From Viola odorata (taxonomy: Eukaryota; Streptophyta; Magnoliopsida; Malpighiales; Violaceae): DNA of 64,000 bases. The position numbers and the translations under genes are program-made. Below the pieces are notes generated by a model that was given only the letters and a program-made list of their open reading frames with translations, made no database searches and was not told the origin of the DNA. Of this stretch, positions 1-10,273 are shown in pieces (the first letter of the stretch is position 1; the number at the start of each line of letters is the position of its first letter). Location of the stretch: contig OY829538.1 of the NCBI GenBank assembly GCA_963691705.1, forward strand, positions 15,402,443 through 15,466,442, given 5' to 3'.

Positions 1-50
1 GTTTTATTTTAGAAATGCTTGGGGGCAAGCATAGGTTAGTGTGGGGGGTT
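1..50 (+). mobile_element. 3' internal end and polypurine tract of an Athila-like element
   Basis: The first 50 bases end in a G-rich tract (GTGGGGGG at about 41-48) directly before a TGAT that starts an LTR. The words 'gggggcaagcat' followed by 'gtgtgggggg' are the kind of 3' signal seen in Athila-lineage Ty3/gypsy elements. The body of the element lies upstream of the window. Clade assignment is inference. Confidence 0.5.
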
Positions 51-961
51 TGATTTGAGCGTTAAATGTCATATTATTCATCATCCTTTAGGCCTCTTTT
101 TGGATGATGATATTGTTAATGTATGGGTTTTCCATTCCTTTTTGCAGATTACATGGCTGAGAAGCAAATTATTCTTTAGGAGCTGGAAACACATATTTAG
201 AGTCAATTTTGGTGGAAAGGAAGCAAACTCTATCCCAGGCCTGGGATAAGGCGAGGATTCGTAGCGTTGACTAGAGCCTACTAGGTTAATGAGAAGTCAG
301 ACTGGGCCTGGGTTGTGAGCTGGATGCGAGTTGTCTGCTTCCAGAAGACTTGTCCTAAAGAAATCCTGCTCCGATTAGAACTCTTCCTTGGGTTGTACTC
401 CTATATTAAGTTTAGGAGATTTAAAACAATTAGATTTTATTTGATTTTATCCTTATCACCCTACAACTTTGAACGATTAAGATTTCTATTTTAAAAGTCG
501 ATTGGGAAAAGAGGTCTCTCTCTTCTTCCTCCGCTTTCTCTCTACTTTTCTGTCATCGTTGCAGCTTGAACTTGTGTTTTATTTTCTTCTTCAATTTAAT
601 TACAATTTATGCATATTTATTTCTTTGTGCTATTATGTCAGTCGTAGGCTAAACACCCTCTTCTTAGTAAAGATTCTCTGTCCATGATTCATCAATTCTG
701 AGATCGAATTGTTCTTCATAAATTCCAGAACTTATATTTATACCCTTTTTAATTAAATGTCAAATTTTCTTGTTTTATTTAAAGCCTGATCAACTTCATC
801 TAGAACCTGCATAATTACAGTCTTTCCCTAAGACATTGGAGTCTACATTGTTGAGGGGAATACGAAGGTGACTAACTGATCGATGGGTTAGATTAGAAAA
901 AGGGTAGGATCAAGTTTATAGGAGTAGACACATCTCTCTCCCATACCTGGGATAGGTCTCT
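51..961 (+). repeat. Athila-like 3' LTR, left part (split by element H)
   Basis: The LTR begins TGATTTGAGC after the polypurine tract and is interrupted at 961. It resumes after the H insertion at 43172 and ends ...CCATCA at 43652, giving inverted TGAT/ATCA termini and a combined length near 1.39 kb, usual for Athila LTRs. No coding capacity is seen; the short ORFs here look random. Confidence 0.55.
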
Positions 962-1691
962 TGATACGAGCGTGGAAGCTCACAGATACTTCACACTGAG
1001 CAAGGGACTTGTGACAACACTCTGGAAGACTATTCAGAATGAGGAGGATAACGTGGAACTAAAGAATCATTGGCTGACTTGTGTGCACGCCAACGCACTC
1101 ACCGCTTCACGGGTTAGCCGCGCAAATCGTGAGGATTCCCGCACCAAACCCTACCATCCCATAAGGCCGCGCGCCTAGGCCGTGAAGCCCATCTTAAAGC
1201 TCGGCGCCTTTCCCCTTTGTCCAATGGGTAGTATTGGTTTTGCACCATGTAATATCTCTAGGTATTTAAGGCAAGAGATAGCCTCGTTTGTAAGGGTCTT
1301 TGATTTGAGTGATATTCATCATAAGACCATATTAGGAGTAGTGATTAAAGGTTCTTAAAACTATCTATCTTTATAATCCAAGAACAAACGGGTTATCCAT
1401 CCTTATTGGTGGAAGGATCGTCTTAGGGTAGAGATCCTTGTAGTTATTCATAGTAAGGTTGCCTTACCTAGTTGTAAGGAGGGTTTACTCCAACTTCAAG
1501 TTCAATATATGTTATCATCATTTCCACTTCTATGAAACATCCATCAAACCGCTGCCTTGTTACTCCATTATTCATCTTCAACATCCATCTTCCATACACC
1601 AACGCTCGCCTACCATCCACTCACCGAGGACTAGATCCTTACTCCCTCATCTCACGGCTTCAAGCATCCTTGTGGAACCGAGACCATACCA
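962..1691 (+). repeat. 5' LTR of element H
   Basis: This 730-bp block aligns along its whole length with 42438-43166, by eye with several percent differences, so H is not recent. It starts TGATACGAGCG and ends CATACCA. The first part encodes the C-terminal tail of the polyprotein in the 3' copy (an ORF runs through 42438-42654), so an ORF here (972-1178) is only the LTR copy of that tail. Confidence 0.85.
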
Positions 1692-1693
1692 TG

Positions 1694-1711
1694 TGGTAGT
1701 AGAGCTTCAAG
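1694..1711 (+). other. Primer-binding site of element H
   Basis: TGGTAGTAGAGCTTCAAG starts two bases after the LTR end. The same position in the other two CRM-like elements of this window reads TGGTAGCGGAGCTTAAGG (R1) and TGGTAGCGCAGCTAAAGG (E). The common plant initiator-Met primer site begins TGGTATCAGAGC, so this is similar but not identical. The primer tRNA is not assigned. Confidence 0.6.
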
Positions 1712-2984
1712 GTTGTCCTCTTGGTTGGTACGAATTTTTCCCTACTTTTCAGCCATATTTGTTTCTTGTTCCTTGGTTGAATATTGTTTTCATGTGTCTT
1801 GCGCAACTTTTGAGCCATTTTGGAAGGCTTCCCTTTAAGGAAACCCTTGCAAAATCATTTTTACAAAACGTTGTTCAAACTATTTTCTTATCTGTCTGTC
1901 ATATTCATCTTCCCTCCAACGTATCTTGAGTTGTTTGTCTTCTTTTTTCTTGTTTCTTGGGTCTAAATTGTAGTACTTCTTCTCTAGTTTCTTATGGTAT
2001 AATTCTCTATTTTTATTTCCACCGTTTTCCCAGTCAAAAGGTCAAATTTCAGCGATAGTTATCTTAGTGTCCTTGCATTTTATTCTTGAGTCTTCATGTG
2101 TGTTTGTGTTCAAGCTTGTGTTTGATCTATTTTCCCTTTTGTTCAGTTGCCTAAGTGGTGTTTAAACTTTGTTTCTTGTGCCAAAATCTGACCTCACCCT
2201 ACCTCTTACACCTTTTTTCCTTAAAACCCTCACCTAACAAGCTCACTTCTCCAAAATTTGCCATTTTGGTGATAGACAAAAAGCTTCCCCTAAAAGCAGC
2301 CTGCACCTTTCCAATTTTGAGCAAGGAGACCAGCTGGTTTTCAAAATCATTCCCACCCCCCCCCCCACACTTAAAGCACCACCCTTTGAGTGACCTTGTT
2401 TAGCACCCCTTGACACCTCACCTCTATAAAATCCGCGCCACATCACCGCTACTTGCCTCATCACCATTTTGGGGCATTTAGTAAATTTCTCCTAAGGCTA
2501 CTACTACTTGTCATACATCATTTATCCACTCCTACTTGCCATACACTATTCTTGCACTCATCTACTCACACACACAAAAAAGAACAAAGAAAAGGAATTC
2601 AAAAAAAATAAATTCGAATTCAAAACATGAAAAAAAAAAGCAAAAGTAAAGAGTGAGTTCAAGCAAGAGACACATTTGTGTAGGAAAGTGGTTGTTTAAA
2701 TTGGGTAGTGGTCGTGGCCTAGGGTACAGCCGGCCTTGTACTTTCTCCGCCTTCACACTTCTATCCGTTCTGTTTTCCTTTTCCTTTTCCTATATTTTCC
2801 TTGTGTTTGTCGTGTGTCTTCAAGTCTTTACTACTCCTACTGATTGGTTTGTGACTGACTATTGAGAGGGTAAGGTGGTAAGCGTATTCGAGAGTGAGCG
2901 AAACACAAGAGAAATAGGTGAGGGAGCAACTAACCCCCTTTGCTATACCAATTGTGTTTGTTTATTTTGCAGGTACCTTTCTCC
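1712..2984 (+). other. Untranslated leader of element H
   Basis: About 1.27 kb between primer site and gag without a convincing ORF. It holds a run of C at 2347-2356 and an A-rich tract around 2574-2640. A pyrimidine-rich stretch ending in TTTTGCAG (about 2966-2973) lies just before the gag ATG and could be a splice acceptor, but no donor is evident. Confidence 0.6.
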
Positions 2985-4520
2985 ATGTCTAACCAAGACG
3001 CACCTTCGGGGGCTGGTTTGGATGAGTCTTCCACTCTCAATCCAGCCATGGCCTCGTACACGGTTGAAATGGCAGAAATGAGATCCCACATGAAAGACCT
3101 CATGGCTACCGTTGCCTCTTTGACAGTGAGAGAAAACACACCCCCGCCCCTACCTCCATACTACCCACTGCCCGCAAATTATCCACGAGTCACACACTAT
3201 CACCAAACCACACTACCAAATGACCCTAGAAGCCTAGATTACTATGGCATGCCACGTATGAGTGAGCCAACGGTTGGGGCCCGAGCCGCCAGCCACCATA
3301 GCCAAGACGATGATGCACTTGGCGTCCCCTCACACCATAGTGCGTGTCCAACATTTGATCACAGCCGCAACCAAGGGCTCATAGACAATCAAGGCGTGGT
3401 TTTTCCCCGTGATACTAGCCACCCACCACTCAACGCCCCTACACACAACACTCCATACTTCGACACAAGACAACCACCTTTCTAAAATCCCCAACCCGTA
3501 GCCAACCCATATAGTCCTATACACCCACAAAACCCCACTCCAAACCAAATAGCCAACCACTTGGTCGTTCCCTTACACCGAGCCAATGGTTATGTCCCAC
3601 CACCTTTTGAGAGACCTCGACCTCCACCTCCTCCTCACTACGAACATACGAATGGTGACCCTCTTTTTGAATATGAGGAATCGTTTGAGGGCAGAGGTCG
3701 GCGACATCATGAAGAGAGGGTGGACAATAATCTCTCTCACATCAAAGTTTCCATCCTAACTTTCGAAGGCAAGGATGAATCAGACGCTTATTATAAGTGG
3801 AAAGGGAAAATTGAGAGCATCTTTACTCGCTACAACTATTCGGATGAGAAGAAGGTTAAACTAGCGGTTATGGAATTTGCAGGTATGGCAACATAATGGT
3901 GGGATCGCTTGTTGGCAAGTAGGAGAGTTGCGGGCTGCTACACGTGATCACTTGGGAGGATTTGACGTATGAGATGCGCAAGCGTTTCATGCCTAGTTAC
4001 CATGTTAGAGACCTTCACCAACGTCTCCAATGGTTGAACCAAGGCACTAGGATCGTAAGTGACTACTACTACGATATGCAAACTTTCCTCATGCGCGCCA
4101 ATGTGAATGAGGGCGTAGAGGCCACCATGGCGTGATTCTCGGCTGGTTTGCATAAGGAAATAACTTATCAACTTGATCTCTAAAACTACACCATATTGGA
4201 CGAAATGTTCCACCTCGCCTTAAAGATTGAGAGACAAGTAAGCTCTAAACCAAAGTTTCCCTTCAATTCTTCTTCTACTTCTTCCAAACCTTCATAGCAC
4301 CAAGACATCAAAAAACCCACTTTCACCTCTAGGCAAAACAACACCTAAAATAGCAACCAAACCACTAAACCTTTTGCGGCAACTACACCTAAAACCACAC
4401 CAAACAACACTTCAACTACCCGCACACCTCACCGAAACATATAGTGTTTCAAATGTGGGGGCAAAGGCCATATGAGGGCCGAATGCCCTAATCGACGGAT
4501 CATGGTGATTTGTGATGGTG
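2985..4520 (+). pseudogene. gag: gag of element H (broken)
   Basis: Gag forms the retrotransposon capsid. The chosen start is ATG at 2985 (MSNQDAPSGAG...), matching the position of the R1 gag start relative to the primer site. A Pro-rich N-terminal part ends at a stop at 3483-3485. The capsid core follows in pieces: WKGKIESIFTRYNY near 3800, then RKRFMPSYHVRDLHQRLQWL near 3970-4030, then MRANVNEGVEATMA and a stop near 4135. A CCHC zinc knuckle, CFKCGGKGHMRAEC, lies at about 4447-4488 right after another stop. At least four nonsense codons plus frame changes make it a pseudogene. The layout and words match R1 gag. Confidence 0.85.
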
Positions 4521-5560
4521 GGGATGTCGTAAGTGAAGACGAGGAGAGGACACTCCTACCCAAAGTGAAGTCACAGATGATGAGGACGATGGGTACGCTT
4601 ATGTTGATGTTCCAAAATGTTTGTTTGTGAGGCGTAGCTTGAGAATGAAAGACAAAGAAGATGATCAAGTAATTGAACAGTGGGAGAACTTCTTTCACAC
4701 CCGCGACATGGCAAATGGAATGATCATTTCCATTATCGTCGAAAATGGGAGTTGCTCGGATGTGGCTAGCACACTCCTTGTGCACTTGTTGGTTCTTTCA
4801 TCCACACCCCTACGTGCTTAATTGGTTCAATGATGGCAGCACGGTTAAGGTACACAAGCAAGTCCTCATTTCTTTTCAAATTGGTAACTATGTTGATGAG
4901 CAATTGTATGCATGCTAGTCACATTCTTTTGGGTAGACCTTGGCAGTTTGATAGGAAAGCCATCCATGATGGCTTTCGGAACACTTACAAGTTGGAGCAC
5001 GATGACCGCAAGTTCCTTATTCCCCCTCTTCCTCCAAGCAAAGTCTATGAGGAACAAATCAAATTGGAAAAACCTTGTGCCACATTTGAAATTATATCCT
5101 CACTTAACAAACCACCTCAGTAAAGTGGAGTGAAAAATATGAGTTGTGGAAAAGAGGAAAAGAGCGGGCATGAGAAAAGAGAGCATGCACTGAGGAGAGA
5201 GAAACATGCGAGTTATGAGTATGAGGAAAATACACGGCTTGAAAAAAGTAAGCAAGCTAGTGAGCATTCGAGGGGAGTGAAAATGAATAAGCATGTGAGC
5301 TTAATTGCGAGAGGCAAGGATGTGAGACATGCGTTGATTATCAAGAGGCTGTGTATCCTCATTCGATTCAAGGCACACTGTTTGGTTTCTAACACTAACC
5401 CCCCTCTTCCTAGTGGTATTTCTTCTCTTTTGACAGGTTTTAATGACGTCCCCGCTGGCCTCTCACCCATGCATGGGATAAAGCACAAAATTGAATTCCT
5501 TCCCGGCTCCACACAACCCAATCGGCCAGCCTACCGTTGCAACCCGACGGAGACACAAGA
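4521..5560 (+). pseudogene. pol: Protease and linker region of element H (broken)
   Basis: The aspartic protease processes the polyprotein. Around 4730-4755 the frame reads IIVENGSC, where R1 and E have IIDNGSC, so the catalytic Asp position is Glu here. Downstream, ILLGRPWQFDRK (about 4920-4970) and LEHDDRKFLIPPLPPSKVY (about 4995-5050) match the region between protease and RT in R1. Then comes a Lys/Glu/His-rich stretch (about 5130-5330) and GLSPMHGIKHKIEF near 5460, the usual entry to RT. Several frame changes are present. Confidence 0.8.
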
Positions 5561-5822
5561 GTTGTAAGCGCAAATTTATACGCTCCTCGCCAAGGGTTTT
5601 ATTCGGGAGAGCTTGTCACCTTGTGCGGTTCCCGTAATCCTAGTGCCTAAGAGAGATGAGAGTTGGCGCATGTGCATGGATTGCCGCTCCATCAATAAGA
5701 TTATGGTAAAATACTCCCACCCTATTCCATGTTTGGATGATATGCTAGATGAACTAAGTAGTGCTGCCATGTTCTCTAAGATTGACTTAGTTAGTGGATA
5801 TCACCAAATTCGGATGCATGAG
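5561..5822 (+). pseudogene. pol: N-terminal fragment of reverse transcriptase of element H
   Basis: The frame gives [18 protein letters not shown], then [19 protein letters not shown] and [17 protein letters not shown], the first blocks of a Ty3/gypsy RT. It stops at 5822 where an Athila-like LTR begins. The fingers, the YFDD active site, thumb and RNase H of H are not found anywhere in the window. A stop codon near 5564 also breaks the frame. Confidence 0.85.
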
Positions 5823-7426
5823 TGATACGTGTTTGTCGAGGGCACGATCAAATATAATAATAAAGACCTGCTATCAAGTGCATAATAAATTGTGCATAGT
5901 GGTAACAGGGTCGATCCACGGAGACTAGGGCAAGATGCTAACTTTCAGGCATGACGAAGACAAAAAGACCAAAACAGTGACCCAAAGGGGGGGTAGCTTG
6001 GTTAATCAAATTAACCAAGGGAGTTGTTGACTAATACTAACATTAAACTAAACAAAGCAAGTAAATAAAGACATGAAAGTAGATAAGAAAGATTCCCAAC
6101 AAAGGTTTTTCTCGGGTTGTGTCGAGGGCATGATAATCATGGGCGCAGAAATATTCTATTCCCATGTCATAGACATGCTATAGGGACCAAGTTCTCACTA
6201 AAAAACCCTACTTACCTTCTTAAGAAAAGCCACTCCCATTTTCACATATGAGGTGACCTTGACGTTTTGCCGTCCCCCCAGGCAAGAATGCGGGGAAGCA
6301 ATACTCAAAATGCCCATGAAGTGGAGGTAAGACATGTCTAGGGCACGATGTCTCAGCTTGTCAGACTCGCGGCGTAACCCTAGTTGACTGTTTACCCCTA
6401 GAAGAAAGACCTCTCGCGATAACCCTACTAGGTGTCTACTCCTCCTAATGACCTCATGTTAGTTATTACCATTAGGATGATAGCAATCATCTAGGATTAG
6501 TTATTAGTTGGCCAGACTACTATCTTGCCCTAGACGAATTAACAAGAAATCGACAAATAATCAAATACAAAAATAAGAATATATTAAACACATTTAGGCC
6601 TCTTAACTACCCATGCAACCTTCAAATAACCTTTGCTAAGAATAAGACAAATCAACTACTCATGCTGGAAAATAGACAAATAATAGATGTAGAAAGCATA
6701 ACAAGTAAAGAAGAAATAAAGGAGAAAACTTGATAAATACCGGCCGGAGCAAAGCTCTGGTTTATGTACATAGTTGTTGGAAAATATTCTGGTCCACCTC
6801 CTCCAAAAGGAGGAGGGGAGAAAACTGAAGAGAAGCATACAAAAAGATCTACTATGAATATGTGGAGGTTGGTTACCTAAACCCTAAAAACTAAAGTCTT
6901 ATATAGGCCCTCTTGCCCATAAGAAGACAAAAGCCAGCTAAGGGATTACAAAAAGATAAAATCCAGGTAAGGAGTTCAAAAACACGAATAAGTCTCTTTG
7001 GTCCGAAAGGGAATATTCTAGGAATATTCTAAAAGCGCATGGCGTCGAGGGCATGATGATATTCTCTAGGGCACGACGACTAAAGAGAATATTCTAGGGG
7101 ATCTGCGCGGAACCTTCTGGAAGACATCAGAGGTGACACGTGAGAGCACGGCAATGAGGACACGTGGAAATAATGCTTTTGGTCTGTCCAGGGCTCGATG
7201 ATGGAAACCATGGCAAGGCCTCGATGGCAAAGTTGGTGTCTTGTCCTCGATGTCAGTCTTGAAGCTTAAGAACTGCAGAAATCGCCCAGAAAGTATGTGT
7301 TTTCACATATTCCTCCATTTTGGCCTAGATCTGCAATAAAGATTGGAATGAGAGCAAATTAGCAGTATCATGCCATAAATCAAAGTGATAATGAAGGGAA
7401 AAACACGCATAAAACACACGCTATCA
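5823..7426 (-). repeat. Athila-like LTR C1 (3' LTR of a minus-strand element)
   Basis: This 1604-bp LTR starts TGATACGTGTTTG and ends GCTATCA in plus coordinates and aligns over its length with the solo LTR at 39664-41276. Right of it, 7427-7465 reads on the minus strand as a G-rich tract AGTGTGGGGATGTT, the typical polypurine end of Athila-lineage elements, which sets the orientation. The base run ATGAG before it has no partner copy. No genes are inside; the ORFs found here are random. Confidence 0.7.
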
Positions 7427-7465
7427 AACATCCCCACACTGCCCAATGCTCGCCCTTGAGCATTA
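7427..7465 (-). other. Residual internal end and polypurine tract of the C1 element
   Basis: Only about 40 bases of the Athila-like internal region remain (minus strand: ...GGGCGAGCATTGGGC then AGTGTGGGGATGTT). The rest, including gag and pol, is missing and the sequence passes straight into an LTR fragment. Confidence 0.55.
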
Positions 7466-7762
7466 ACAGAAGAAGAACAAGAAGAAGAAAACTAATAAAT
7501 ATTACCGGCTGGAGCAAAGCTCCGGTTAAATACAGCGGCTGCTGGATGAAGAGGTCTCAGCCACCACCCAAAAGTGGGAGGAGAGAAAAAGAGGCGGCTC
7601 CCAAAAGAAGAAAGTAGAAATTATTTACAAGATGTCCTAAAACCCTAAAAACTAAAGGTTTATATAGTGTCCAGCCCACAAGATGACAAAATCCATCTAA
7701 GAGACTACAAAATGACAAAATCCAGCTAAGGAGATGCAAAAACACGGAGGAAGGCTCTTGAG
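7466..7762 (-). repeat. Internal fragment of a second Athila-like LTR (C3)
   Basis: The stretch from AGAAGAACAAGAAGAAG to about 7762 aligns with roughly 40645-40945 inside the solo LTR C2, so it is the middle of an LTR lacking both ends. It follows the C1 internal remnant and runs directly into a Tat LTR that lacks its first bases. This fits two deletions, one removing the Athila internal region and one spanning the LTR end, part of H and the Tat LTR edge. Confidence 0.65.
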
Positions 7763-8275
7763 TCCAGAGGTCGACTGTCCACGGCGTTCGATGTACCTGC
7801 ACAGCGCCGGAGGGGGTCTCCGGCATAAACACTCCGATGCTTAAGTCAGTAATGATTGTGTAAAATAGCAGAGCTTTGGCCAACAATCTTAGGCTTACCT
7901 TCCCCCTTTGTGGCGGAGGTATTTATAGGCAAAAGCGTGACATTTCCGGGTGATTTTGGTTATGAAGCGCTAACGCGCCCGTCAAGGGTTGAGAGTTTTC
8001 CGTGGTGATATGTGCTGTCGTTGCGATAAATATATGTATAGGGGTAGGCGTTTACCTAGGTAAGGCAATGCCTAGGCCCCTTACGAGATGCCTAGTTTGG
8101 CCTGGGATGGGATAACGCCCTGTGTCGTGGCAAAGCGACGTGTGGGACCCCCTCGCTTATGTCGACCATCCCAGAGGCGATAGCCCTGAGGCAACCGGGG
8201 CAGTAGTAGCAGCCTATTCCTCCCTCCGCAGGGTATAAGACGAGAATGCCCTTGTTGTTAGGGGTATTGTTATCA
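7763..8275 (-). repeat. Tat LTR1 (3' LTR, truncated at its left edge)
   Basis: It matches 39117-39628 closely and ends TTATCA at 8275. About 47 bases at the other end (TGATAAG onward) are missing and replaced by Athila-like LTR sequence. It carries the LTR hairpin GCCGGAG-GGGGT-CTCCGGC (7806-7824) and, on the minus strand, a TATAAATA box (plus TATTTATA, 7920-7927). It is clearly more like LTR3 than LTR2. Confidence 0.85.
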
Positions 8276-8419
8276 CAAACCCAACCGAAAATGAGCCCGG
8301 GTGTTTACCAAGGGCTACCGCTTCATCTTCAATCTTGCCAAGTCAGCTGGTTTTTCATGTGCAGGGATGATTTGTCTTATCAATAAATGTGTTTCTTCCA
8401 ATCACCATTCTTCTTTGCC

Positions 8420-8426
8420 TATAAAT
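8420..8426 (+). promoter_or_regulatory. TATA-like box before antisense unit 1
   Basis: TATAAAT lies about 70 bases upstream of the splice-acceptor-like TATAG that precedes the ORF ending at 8870. It is a candidate promoter on sequence and position only. Confidence 0.35.
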
Positions 8427-8489
8427 TGCCTTTTTGTCGCGCTGCTTTTTTCATAACCATTTCTGCACTTCCTCTGGCTTTTAACTATA

Positions 8490-8870
8490 GATGATCTTAC
8501 GAAGAACTTTCTGATCTCAAAAGCGCACAGCCTGAAGAACCTTATTGAGTCTGATGTCGGTTTCCTGGAGACCATGCTGACCAAAACCTCTGAAGATGTC
8601 CTGAAGCTTCAGGGAATGATGACCCCTTTGCTGTCCAGACAAGGGGCTGCTTCTATGGAGGATTTTAATCCTATACAGAATGTATCGAAGCTGGCTGTTG
8701 CGATCTCCCGCATCGAGGTGACCATTACCATGCTGCAGCATAAGAAAGACCTGCTGGGGTGCTGCTTGAAGGGCATGAGGGTTTCCTCCGCCGAACTGTC
8801 TTTAGTGGCGGATGCCCTAAGGGAGATCCCTACTGCCCTTGAGGATGATGATGCTGGGTCTCATGCTTGA
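8490..8870 (+). CDS. Antisense unit 1 of the Tat element, unknown product
   Basis: An open frame runs from about 8490 (preceded by a pyrimidine-rich stretch and CTATAG, a possible splice acceptor) to a TGA at 8868-8870; an internal ATG is at 8574. It contains LISKAHSLKNLIESDVGFLE, KTSEDVLKLQGM and MLQHKKDLLGCCLKGM and looks helical. It lies opposite to gag-pol, next to the 3' LTR, where Tat elements often carry extra ORFs. A poly(A) signal AATAAA follows at 8945-8950. I do not recognise a domain. Confidence 0.5.
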   Translation, partial: DDLTKNFLISKAHSLKNLIESDVGFLETMLTKTSEDVLKLQGMMTPLLSRQGAASMEDFNPIQNVSKLAVAISRIEVTITMLQHKKDLLGCCLKGMRVSSAELSLVADALREIPTALEDDDAGSHA

Positions 8871-9361
8871 CCCTTGGTCGTTTTTCCTTTTTTCTTATTT
8901 CCTGTGTATGCACCCAAGTGCTTAGGCCGTTCAGGCCATGATTAAATAAAATGTCGTTTCGTTATTGCCCCGTCTTTTTCTTCTAATCTCTCGTTGTCTG
9001 TTGCTTCAGTCAGGTACGGTTGTTATAAGCCCAACTAAAAATGAGTTTCCCCTCGGAATGAAGTGTTTTTAATGCTTGAATTAGCAGTAAATGCTTACTC
9101 TGCTGTTTCTTGCGCCGCGCTCCCATGGTGTGTGATTGGGCGGTTTCTTGGTGCCTTTTGATTGGTGCTTTCTTGAGCAGTTGAGCACGCTGTTTCAGAT
9201 TCTGTAATTATGATTGTTCTTTCCCATGCGGACTCATTATTTCCAGAGGGCGCACAAAGAGATTGGAGTACCCTTTCACCTCAACTATTTAATGGGGTTT
9301 TCTTCCTCTTTCCTCATTCATCTTCTTTTTCTTGTTCCTTTTCTGGATTATTTGCAGATCA

Positions 9362-9772
9362 ATGGCAGATTCCTACTTTTTTAATACCGCAGCGTGCGAT
9401 TCTCCGCCGACTCCTCCAACTTCGCCCGATTCGGATCATCCTCCTCCATCGCCCCCATGGAGGCCACCAGTCCGCCGGAAGGGCCACAAGAGGCCAAGGA
9501 AGGAGACCTCCAAAGTAACTATTGTTCCTATCGCTTTTTTCGCACAAAAGGATAATGGGCAGTTTCCTTCTGGTCCCCTCTTGGAAAAAGATTCTCCTTC
9601 TGATGGAAATTCTACAGCAACGGTTGCTAATGTTGCGGAAGGGCCGAGCTCGGCACTGCTAGGTCAAGGAAAGAGGGTTGACGAACCTTTTCCTCCTTAT
9701 AACGAAGGTCTACCACTCTCAGATGATGACGACGTTTTTTATTATGACATATGTTGGCCTAATGAAGATTAG
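9362..9772 (+). CDS. Antisense unit 2: small Pro-rich basic protein, unknown function
   Basis: The ATG at 9362 follows a TTTGCAG acceptor-like site and lies downstream of a TATTTAA motif (9286-9292). The product is 136 aa: MADSYFFN, a Pro/Ser-rich part (PPTPPTSPDSDHPPPSPP), a basic cluster RRKGHKRPRK that could be a nuclear localisation signal, and an acidic end. A poly(A) signal AATAAA lies at 9818-9823. No known domain is recognised. It is antisense to Tat gag-pol and may be an extra element protein. Confidence 0.5.
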   Translation: MADSYFFNTAACDSPPTPPTSPDSDHPPPSPPWRPPVRRKGHKRPRKETSKVTIVPIAFFAQKDNGQFPSGPLLEKDSPSDGNSTATVANVAEGPSSALLGQGKRVDEPFPPYNEGLPLSDDDDVFYYDICWPNED

Positions 9773-10065
9773 TGTTCTAGCGTTAGATGCGTTGTAGATG
9801 TCGTATGGCTTTTAATCAATAAACTGATGTTTTTCTTTCCCTTGCCACCGGGCCATTTTGTCGATGGCTGACACAAAAGCATTAGCTTTGCCAAGTCAAG
9901 TGTTCTGTAACCGTTTTGACTCGGCCAATCATTAACTGCCGCTTGGTAGGTCGTGGCGAATAACTGCTTGCTTCTAACTTCTGAGCATGATTCCACGTGG
10001 CCCACTTCTTTTACACGCGTCCTCGCTCGACTGGTAGTTCAGTTAATGCTGTGATATTTTGGGCC

Positions 10066-10072
10066 TTTAAAA
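10066..10072 (+). promoter_or_regulatory. TATA-like box before antisense unit 3
   Basis: TTTAAAA about 200 bases upstream of the open frame of unit 3, followed by a pyrimidine-rich stretch. Candidate only. Confidence 0.25.
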
Positions 10073-10273
10073 GAGATTATCTTCTCTTTCTAATGCTTTT
10101 TGCCCTTATTTCATATTTTCTCTTTCCTACCTTTCCTCTGAAAAAGGTTCTCGGCCGTCCTCCGCCCTTCGCCAATTTTCCTACGGATCTTTCCTTTCAA
10201 GGTACTACTCCATCCTCTCAGATTTTCTGTTCATTAGCTTGTTATGGTTGTGACTAGAACCAGACGATTCCTC

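Noticed and set aside
2960..2984. Intron in the leader of H ending at TTTTGCAG before gag
   Set aside because: No convincing donor was found and there is no second copy to compare.
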